Shown here one piece after another: positions 1 through 5,328 of a DNA stretch of 7,422 nucleotides (position 1 is the first letter of the stretch; the number at the start of each line of letters is the position of its first letter). The notes below the pieces were generated by a model that worked only from the letters and a program-made list of their open reading frames with translations, did not search any database and was not told where the DNA came from. The translations under genes were made by a program, and so were the position numbers. The stretch lies in the NCBI GenBank assembly GCA_041581935.1, contig JBFICP010000154.1, forward strand, positions 1-7,422, written 5' to 3'. The DNA is from JAABYT01 sp041581935 (GTDB taxonomy: Bacteria; Pseudomonadota; Gammaproteobacteria; HK1).

Positions 1-257
1 GCGACTACGTGCGCATGTTCGCCAACCAGATCCGGCCGTTCATCGATCGGCGCTACGTCGTGCTCGGCACCGACGGTTACGGACGCAGCGATACACGAAA
101 GGATCTGCGCCGCTTCTTCGAAGTCGATCGCCACTACGTGGTGCTAGCGGCGTTGACGGCGCTCGCCGACGAAGGCGATCTGCCGCGGTCGAAGGTCGAG
201 GAAGCCATCAAGAAGTACGGCATCGACCCGAAAAAAGCCAACCCGCTGACGGTCTGA
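1..257 (+). CDS. aceE: Pyruvate dehydrogenase E1 component, C-terminal fragment (5' end outside window)
   Basis: This is the last 83 residues of the homodimeric, thiamine-diphosphate-dependent E1 subunit, which decarboxylates pyruvate and reductively acetylates the lipoyl groups of the complex. The reading frame is open from the window edge (first full codon at 3) to TGA at 255-257, so the gene is cut by the window and is not itself truncated. Recognisable family features are the DYVRMFANQIRPF segment, the VLGTDGYGRSD motif followed by an FEVDRHYVV stretch (typical of the AceE C-terminal domain), and an ending in NPLTV, similar to the end of E. coli AceE. The GTG at 9 is an internal Val codon and not a start. 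The gene lies 12 bases upstream of aceF, as in typical pdh operons. The identification rests on recalled family sequence and the downstream E2 and E3 genes. Confidence 0.95.
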   Translation, partial: DYVRMFANQIRPFIDRRYVVLGTDGYGRSDTRKDLRRFFEVDRHYVVLAALTALADEGDLPRSKVEEAIKKYGIDPKKANPLTV

Positions 258-258
258 C

Positions 259-263
259 GGAGG
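259..263 (+). promoter_or_regulatory. Ribosome binding site of aceF
   Basis: GGAGG lies 6 bases before the GTG at 270, just after the aceE stop codon. It supports GTG as the real aceF start and fits translation of aceF from the same transcript as aceE. Confidence 0.8.
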
Positions 264-269
264 CGCACC

Positions 270-1616
270 GTGTCCAAGGTCGAAGACATTCGCGTTCCCG
301 ATATCGGCGACTTCGAAAACGTCCCAGTCATCGAGATAGCCGTGTCTCCGGGAGACAGCGTCGCGGCCGAAGATCCTCTGGTTACGCTAGAGAGCGACAA
401 GGCAACCATGGACGTGCCCTCTCCCAGCGCCGGCGTGGTCAAGGAGATGAAAGTCGATGTCGGTGACACCGTTTCCAAAGGGTCCCTGATACTGACGTTG
501 GAGGTGAACGACGCCGACGGCGCGCGTGATACGGCGGAGCAGGAAAAGGCCGAGTCGAAGGTCGACGAGAAAGAGAACGAGAAGGCGCAGGAGAGGGCCG
601 AGTCGAAAGAGGAGCCCCCGCCGCCCCGGGCGGACGAGTCACCGCCGCCCCCCGCGAACCGCCCTTCGCCGACCGCCTCGATGCCGTCACCGGAGGCCGC
701 ACCACATGCGCCTTCGCACGCGACACCCTCGGTGCGCCACTTCGCCCGCGAGCTGGGTGTGGATTTGAGTCAGGTAAAGGGAACCGGGCGCAAGGGACGC
801 ATTCTCCGCGATGACGTAACGCGCTTCGTCAAGGGCGCGCTCGCCGGCGGGGGACAAACCGTCGCCGCAGAACCGGGCACCGGCATCCCGCCGATACCCA
901 CGGTGGATTTCGCCAAATTCGGCGAGATCGAGCTCAAGCCGCTTTCGCGTATCAAGAAGATCTCCGGACAGCATCTGCGCCGCGCGTGGCTTAACGTGCC
1001 TCATGTGACCCACCACGACGAAGCCGACGTGACCGAGATGGAAGCCTTTCGCAAGTCGCTCAAGGACGAGGCCGAGCGACGCGGTGTGCGCGTGACGGCC
1101 CTGTCGTTCATCATGAAGGGGCTGTGCGCGGCGCTTGCCGAGTTTCCGACCTTCAATGCCTCGCTCGCCGGCGACGGCGAGAATCTGGTCCTGAAAAAGT
1201 ACTTTCACATCGGCGTCGCGGTGGATACGCCCAACGGTCTGGTGGTGCCGGTGATCCGCGACGTCGACAGCAAGGGCATTCTGGAGCTCGGCGCCGAGCT
1301 CGCCGAGCTCAGCGCCCGAGCGCGCGATGGCAAGCTCAAGCCCGACGAGATGCAAGGCGGCTGCATGAGCATCTCGAGTCTCGGCGGCATCGGCGGCACG
1401 GCGTTCACCCCCATCGTCAACGCGCCCGAGGTGGCCATACTCGGCGTCACGCGCTCGCGCATGACGCCGGTATGGAACGGCGAGGCGTTCGTGCCACGTC
1501 TGATGCTGCCGCTGGATCTCTCCTACGATCATCGCGTCATCGATGGCGCCGAAGCGGCGCGCTTCATGAGCTTTCTCGCCGGCGTGCTCGGCGACGTGCG
1601 GCGCCTGTTGTTGTGA
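270..1616 (+). CDS. aceF: Dihydrolipoyllysine-residue acetyltransferase, E2 of pyruvate dehydrogenase
   Basis: This is the E2 core of the pyruvate dehydrogenase complex, which transfers the acetyl group from lipoyl-lysine to CoA. It has 448 residues and starts at GTG with a good GGAGG. A single lipoyl domain spans about 5-80, with lipoyl Lys44 in ESDKATMDVP. A flexible linker (about 80-150) has a Lys/Glu-rich first half and a Pro-rich second half. The peripheral-subunit-binding domain is at about 152-188 (SVRHFARELGVDLSQVKGTG). The catalytic domain runs from about 215 to 448 and contains NVPHVTHHDEADVTEME and the active-site motif DHRVIDG, with catalytic His421 and Asp425. E. coli AceF is longer because it has three lipoyl domains; one is common elsewhere. 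The gene sits between aceE and lpdA, which favours the pyruvate complex over the 2-oxoglutarate complex. Confidence 0.97.
   Translation: MSKVEDIRVPDIGDFENVPVIEIAVSPGDSVAAEDPLVTLESDKATMDVPSPSAGVVKEMKVDVGDTVSKGSLILTLEVNDADGARDTAEQEKAESKVDEKENEKAQERAESKEEPPPPRADESPPPPANRPSPTASMPSPEAAPHAPSHATPSVRHFARELGVDLSQVKGTGRKGRILRDDVTRFVKGALAGGGQTVAAEPGTGIPPIPTVDFAKFGEIELKPLSRIKKISGQHLRRAWLNVPHVTHHDEADVTEMEAFRKSLKDEAERRGVRVTALSFIMKGLCAALAEFPTFNASLAGDGENLVLKKYFHIGVAVDTPNGLVVPVIRDVDSKGILELGAELAELSARARDGKLKPDEMQGGCMSISSLGGIGGTAFTPIVNAPEVAILGVTRSRMTPVWNGEAFVPRLMLPLDLSYDHRVIDGAEAARFMSFLAGVLGDVRRLLL
291..503 (+). repeat. Lipoyl-domain coding repeat, copy 1 (in aceF)
   Basis: Residues 8-78 of AceF align without gaps to residues 8-78 of the downstream E3, with 53 of 71 residues identical by hand count. 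Both copies begin at the same distance from the start codon and have the lipoyl lysine at residue 44. The repeat is clear at protein level and diverged at DNA level, with short identical blocks such as ccatggacgtgccctc. Confidence 0.85.
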
Positions 1617-1657
1617 CGACATCCGCCCCATAGCGAACCCCCGAGCGAGTCGAGCCC

Positions 1658-3439
1658 ATGCCCCAGGACACCGAGGTCAAAGTCCCTGATATCGGCGATT
1701 TCGAGGATGTCGAGATCATCGAGGTCGCGGTATCGCCGGGCGATCGCGTCGAGGTCGAGCAGCCGCTGATCACGCTTGAAAGCGACAAGGCGGCCATGGA
1801 CGTGCCCTCCCCGGCGGCGGGTGTGGTCAAATCCATGGCCGTGTCCCTCGGCGACCGGGTCTCGGAAGGCTCGTTGATTCTCACCCTCGAGACCGGTGGT
1901 GAGAGCACCGACGACGCCGGGGGCGCTTCACCGACCGCTGCCGAAGAGACGGACGCCGACACCGGCAAAGACGCGTCCGGGAAAATGTCCGACACGGCCG
2001 CCAAGACAACCACGGCGACCGGCGACGCGGACGTGCACGCACAGATCGTGGTCATCGGCGCCGGACCCGGCGGCTACACCGCCGCTTTCAGGGCGGCCGA
2101 TCTGGGCAGCAAGACCGTGCTCGTGGAACGCTACCCGACGTTGGGCGGCGTGTGCCTCAACGTCGGCAGCATTCCTTCGAAGGCGCTCCTGCACACCGCC
2201 GAGATCATCAACGGTGCGGCGAAAATGGCCGATCACGGTGTCGACTTCGGCAAGCCGAAGATCGACCTCGAGAAGCTCGCCGCCTGGAAGGACGCGGTGG
2301 TGGGACAGCTCACCAAGGGACTCGCGGGGCTCGCCAAGCAGCGCAAGGTCGAGGTGATCCAGGGCGTGGCGAAATTCGTCTCGCCGAACATGCTCGAGGT
2401 GCAGGGCGATGAGCGCGTGGTTCGCGTCGCATTCGATCATGCCATCATCGCGGCCGGCTCTCAGGCGACCGAGATCGGCGCGTTTCCCAACGACGACCCG
2501 CGGCTCATGGATTCCACCGACGCGCTGCTTCTCGAGGAGGCGCCGAAGCGGCTGCTAGTGATCGGCGGTGGCATCATCGGGCTCGAGATGGCCACGGTGT
2601 ATCAGGCACTCGGCTCCAAGGTGACGGTCGTGGAGCTGCTCGAGGGGCTCATGCCGGGATGTGACAGGGATCTCGTGCGCCCGCTGCAAAAGCGTATCGA
2701 GAAGCTCTATGAGGCGATCTATCTCGGCACCCGGGTGACCGGCATCGAAGCGCAGAAAAAGGGGCTCAAGGTTCATTTCGAGGGCCCCGAGGCGCCCGAG
2801 TCGGACATCTTCGACCGCGTCCTGGTGGCCGTGGGCCGACGGCCCAACGGTCACCGCATCGGCGCCGACGCCGCTGGTGTCGCGGTCGACGACGCCGGAT
2901 TCATTGCGGCCGATTCTCAGCAGCGCACCAACGTGCCCCACATCTTCGCCATCGGCGACATCACCGGCCAACCGATGCTCGCCCACAAGGCGACCCATGA
3001 GGGTAAGGTGGCGGCGGAAGTGGCGAGCGGCGGCAAATCGCACTTCGAGGCGCTGGCGATCCCGAGCGTCGCCTACACCGATCCGGAAGTGGCCTGGACC
3101 GGTGTGACCGAGAGTGAAGCCAAGGAGCAGGGCCTCGAGTTCGACAAGGCGACCTTTCCGTGGGCGGCCAGCGGCCGTTCGCTGGGCATGGGGCGCAACG
3201 AGGGCCTCACCAAGCTGCTGTTCGAAAAGGCCAGTGGGCGACTCATCGGCGCCGGCATCGTCGGCCCCCACGCCGGCGACCTGATCGCCGAGGCGACCCT
3301 GGCGCTCGAGATGGGCGCCGACGCCGCCGACATCGCGCTCACCATTCACCCACATCCGACGCTTTCCGAGACCGTCAACTTTGCGGCGGAAATGGTCGAA
3401 GGCACCATTACCGATCTCTACGTGCCGCGACGCAAGTAA
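1658..3439 (+). CDS. lpdA: Dihydrolipoyl dehydrogenase (E3) with N-terminal lipoyl domain; second redox cysteine replaced by serine
   Basis: E3 is an FAD enzyme that reoxidises dihydrolipoyl groups and passes the electrons to NAD+. This 593-residue form is longer than the usual 470 or so because an N-terminal lipoyl domain (about 1-80, Lys44 in [10 protein letters not shown]) and a Thr/Ala/Asp-rich linker (about 80-125) precede the core. The core shows the FAD motif GAGPGG (134-139), the NAD motif GGGIIG (303-308) ending in Glu326, the second FAD motif VPHIFAIGD (426-434), and a C-terminal dimerisation domain with HPHPTLSE, whose His566 and Glu571 match the catalytic pair. The oddity is in the redox motif: [13 protein letters not shown] has Cys166 but Ser171 (AGC at 2168-2170) where the second disulfide cysteine should be. 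One T-to-A change from TGC would explain it. As written, the protein cannot form the redox disulfide and is predicted to be poor or inactive as an E3. Whether this is genuine or a base error is open. It starts at ATG 41 bases after aceF, with only a weak ribosome-binding site. Confidence 0.95.
   Translation: MPQDTEVKVPDIGDFEDVEIIEVAVSPGDRVEVEQPLITLESDKAAMDVPSPAAGVVKSMAVSLGDRVSEGSLILTLETGGESTDDAGGASPTAAEETDADTGKDASGKMSDTAAKTTTATGDADVHAQIVVIGAGPGGYTAAFRAADLGSKTVLVERYPTLGGVCLNVGSIPSKALLHTAEIINGAAKMADHGVDFGKPKIDLEKLAAWKDAVVGQLTKGLAGLAKQRKVEVIQGVAKFVSPNMLEVQGDERVVRVAFDHAIIAAGSQATEIGAFPNDDPRLMDSTDALLLEEAPKRLLVIGGGIIGLEMATVYQALGSKVTVVELLEGLMPGCDRDLVRPLQKRIEKLYEAIYLGTRVTGIEAQKKGLKVHFEGPEAPESDIFDRVLVAVGRRPNGHRIGADAAGVAVDDAGFIAADSQQRTNVPHIFAIGDITGQPMLAHKATHEGKVAAEVASGGKSHFEALAIPSVAYTDPEVAWTGVTESEAKEQGLEFDKATFPWAASGRSLGMGRNEGLTKLLFEKASGRLIGAGIVGPHAGDLIAEATLALEMGADAADIALTIHPHPTLSETVNFAAEMVEGTITDLYVPRRK
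1679..1891 (+). repeat. Lipoyl-domain coding repeat, copy 2 (in lpdA)
   Basis: This is the partner of the lipoyl-domain repeat at 291-503 in aceF, 75% identical in protein over 71 residues. Lipoyl-bearing E3 proteins are known from several beta- and gammaproteobacteria. The likely origin is duplication of the E2 lipoyl segment followed by fusion to E3, although conversion between the copies could also keep them alike. Confidence 0.85.
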
Positions 3440-3451
3440 CCCGCCGGTGCC

Positions 3452-4219
3452 GTGAGCATCTCCTTGAGCTACAAGTCGCAGGGTGCGGCGGGCTCGCCCG
3501 TCGTCATTCTGCACGGCCTGCTCGGCTCGAGCAGCAATTGGCGCAGCATCGCGCGCCGGCTGGCCGAGGGGCACCGCGTCTTCTGCGTGGACCTGCCTAA
3601 TCACGGCGACTCGCCGCATGTCGAGGACATGAGCTATCCGGCCATGGCCGGTGACGTGCGCGCATTCCTTGACGCGCACGGGATCGCGTCGGCAACCGTT
3701 ATCGGCCACAGCATGGGCGGCAAGACGGCCATGCGGCTTGCGCTGGAAAGCCCCGATCGGGTGGATCGGCTGGTGGTGGTGGACATCGCGCCGACGGTTT
3801 CCAATCACGACCACCTTCCGGTGCTGGACGCCATGGCCGGCATGGACCTCAGCCGGGTCACGCGCCGCGCAGATGCCGAACGCATGCTCGAGGCGTCGAT
3901 TCCGGATGCCGGCATGCGCATGTTCCTGCTCCAGAATCTCGCCAGCTCGGCCCGGGGCTTCGCCTGGCGCATCAACCTCGATGCCATCCGGTCCAGCCTG
4001 CCGGCGCTTCTGGATTTCCCCGTGGATCCGGACGTACGGCCGTTCGACGGCGCCACCCTGTTCATGCGCGGCGCGCTCTCGGACTACGTTCGCGACGCCG
4101 ACCAAGTGGTCATCCGTCGCCTGTTTCCGAACGCCCGCGTGGTCACCATCGAAGACGCCGGCCATTGGGTGCACGCGGAGCAGCCAGCGCGTTTTCTCGC
4201 GGCGCTGGGCGGTCCATGA
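3452..4219 (+). CDS. Alpha/beta hydrolase, YbfF-like esterase
   Basis: This 255-residue protein is a predicted cytoplasmic esterase of the alpha/beta hydrolase fold, with no signal peptide or membrane segment. The oxyanion-side motif is VVILHGLLGSSSNW (about 17-30). The nucleophile elbow is GHSMGG with Ser87. The catalytic His238 lies in EDAGHWVHAEQP near the C terminus, a segment very like E. coli YbfF. Two acidic residues could complete the triad: Asp111 in VVVDIAP, the position thought to serve in YbfF, and Asp211 in GALSDYV, the classical position after strand beta-7. The natural substrate cannot be read from the sequence. GTG at 3452 is the earliest reasonable start, 12 bases after the lpdA stop, and the ribosome-binding site is weak, so coupling to lpdA translation is likely. 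Its stop codon overlaps the next start. Confidence 0.9.
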   Translation: MSISLSYKSQGAAGSPVVILHGLLGSSSNWRSIARRLAEGHRVFCVDLPNHGDSPHVEDMSYPAMAGDVRAFLDAHGIASATVIGHSMGGKTAMRLALESPDRVDRLVVVDIAPTVSNHDHLPVLDAMAGMDLSRVTRRADAERMLEASIPDAGMRMFLLQNLASSARGFAWRINLDAIRSSLPALLDFPVDPDVRPFDGATLFMRGALSDYVRDADQVVIRRLFPNARVVTIEDAGHWVHAEQPARFLAALGGP

Positions 4220-5286
4220 GGACGATCCGGGCGGTCGCAACCGCCTCCGCGCTGACCGGCGCACTGCTGCTCCCTGCGGCGGCCGTCGGTGACACCGGCA
4301 TCGCCGTCTCGAAACCCTACCGCCTGTCACCCCACGTCGCCCCCGGAGAGGCGTACATGGGAATTCGCCTGCTCGGCAGCGTCGAGCTACGGGTGACGCG
4401 CGTCGACGGCATCGTGCTGGGGGGACTGTCGGCTCTCGCCTGGGACGAGGACGAGTCGCGGCTCTACGCGCTCTCAGACAGAGGCGCCGTATTCCATCTG
4501 CGCCCGCATTTCGAGGCCGGCCTTCTCGCTCGAGTGGATGCGCTGGCCGCATTTCCGCTCCGCGACCGCCGCGGAGAGCCGCTCGTGGGGCGCCGCCGCG
4601 ACGCCGAGGGGCTCGTGGTACTGGGCGCCGACAACGGCCGTCGCGGCGACAGCGTGCTCGTCGCGAGCTTCGAGCGCTATCCGCGCATCCTGCGCTTCCA
4701 CCCTGACGGGCGCTTCGTGGACAGTCTCCGGCTGCCCGATGCGCTCACTGACGTCAGCCGCTACGCGAGCGCCAACAAGGCACTCGAATCTCTCGTCTGG
4801 CTTCCGGGGCGAGGCTTTCTGACCGCCCCTGAACGCCCCCTTGCCGGTGACGGGGGCGGCATGGTGAGACTTTTCGCGCTCGACGGCGGGCACTGGCTCT
4901 ACCCGCTCGCGGCCACTCCGAATGCCTCGCTGGTGGCACTGGAGGCAATTCCCGACGGCGCTCTGCTGGCCCTCGAACGGGGCCACGGACTGATGTACCT
5001 GCCCTTGATCGTCACGGTGCGCCATACTCGCATTGAGTGGAACGCGCCCGGCTCGCTGCTCACGGTCACGACGCTCGCGGTACTGGACACCTCACAGGGC
5101 TGGAGCGTCGATAATTTCGAGGGCCTGGCGCGCCACCGGGGCCGCGCGTTCTTCATGGTGAGCGATGACAACTTTAAGGAGTTGCAGAAATCACTGCTGG
5201 TCTACTTCGAGCTTACCGGGCCTGACGATGGGCCGATTCCGGGCAATGTTCCGGAATTTGAACCCCGTCAAAAAACCACCGATTGA
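4216..5286 (+). CDS. Exported esterase-like activity of phytase family protein
   Basis: This 356-residue protein resembles the 'phytase-like' or 'esterase-like activity of phytase' domain family (PF13449 type), a presumed beta-propeller of largely unknown substrate. Family-like motifs in order are GGLSALAWD (69-77), LYALSDRG (84-91 approx.), RDAEGL (128-133), FERYPRI (152-158), a Glu after TAP (206), LALERG (251-256), WSVDNFEGLA (296-305) and VSDDNF (315-320). The spaced acidic residues in these motifs are typical. The start at ATG 4216 gives a standard signal peptide: Arg2 and Arg5, a hydrophobic stretch (about 6-23), and cleavage probably near residues 23-25. There is no lipobox cysteine, so a periplasmic or secreted location is expected. 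A longer reading frame back to 4165 exists, but it would hide the signal peptide. The start overlaps the upstream stop as ATGA, so the two genes are probably translationally coupled. Phytase activity itself is not established by this match. Confidence 0.85.
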   Translation: MRTIRAVATASALTGALLLPAAAVGDTGIAVSKPYRLSPHVAPGEAYMGIRLLGSVELRVTRVDGIVLGGLSALAWDEDESRLYALSDRGAVFHLRPHFEAGLLARVDALAAFPLRDRRGEPLVGRRRDAEGLVVLGADNGRRGDSVLVASFERYPRILRFHPDGRFVDSLRLPDALTDVSRYASANKALESLVWLPGRGFLTAPERPLAGDGGGMVRLFALDGGHWLYPLAATPNASLVALEAIPDGALLALERGHGLMYLPLIVTVRHTRIEWNAPGSLLTVTTLAVLDTSQGWSVDNFEGLARHRGRAFFMVSDDNFKELQKSLLVYFELTGPDDGPIPGNVPEFEPRQKTTD

Positions 5287-5311
5287 CATGAACTAAACTC
5301 GTAAATTGCAC
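5283..5311 (+). promoter_or_regulatory. Possible promoter with consensus -35 box
   Basis: A perfect TTGACA (5283-5288) overlaps the stop codon of the phytase-like gene at the start of a short AT-richer gap. No good -10 follows: the hexamer at 17 bp spacing is TTGCAC (5306-5311), and the best-looking TAAATT (5302-5307) is only 13 bp away. The gap and the box suggest the downstream gene may have its own transcription start, but the weak -10 keeps this tentative. Nothing else was recognised between 5287 and 5328. Confidence 0.35.
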
Positions 5312-5328
5312 AGATCGTAGACAATTCG

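Noticed and set aside
687..1631. 314-codon open frame on the - strand
   Set aside because: It is antisense to the E2 catalytic domain, has no recognisable motif and an Arg/His/Ala-rich composition.
2041..3439. Reading the E3 as a soluble transhydrogenase (SthA) because of the missing cysteine
   Set aside because: The C-terminal HPHPTLSE motif, the N-terminal lipoyl domain and the position after aceF all fit E3. SthA lacks the lipoyl domain and this His motif, so the product name stays dihydrolipoyl dehydrogenase.
4165..4215. Earlier start for the phytase-like protein
   Set aside because: It would add 17 residues that overlap the hydrolase gene and place the signal peptide away from the N terminus. 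ATG 4216 gives a normal signal peptide and an ATGA overlap.
2555..4552. 665-codon open frame on the - strand
   Set aside because: It runs antisense across lpdA, the hydrolase and the phytase-like gene, all with clear family motifs. Its translation is Arg/His/Gly-rich with no recognisable domain, as expected of an antisense shadow in GC-rich DNA.
5236..5257. Inverted repeat ATTCCGG ... CCGGAAT near the end of the phytase-like gene, as a terminator
   Set aside because: The stem is only 7 bp with an 8-base loop, lies inside the coding region and is followed by A residues, with no T run on the + strand. It does not look like an intrinsic terminator.
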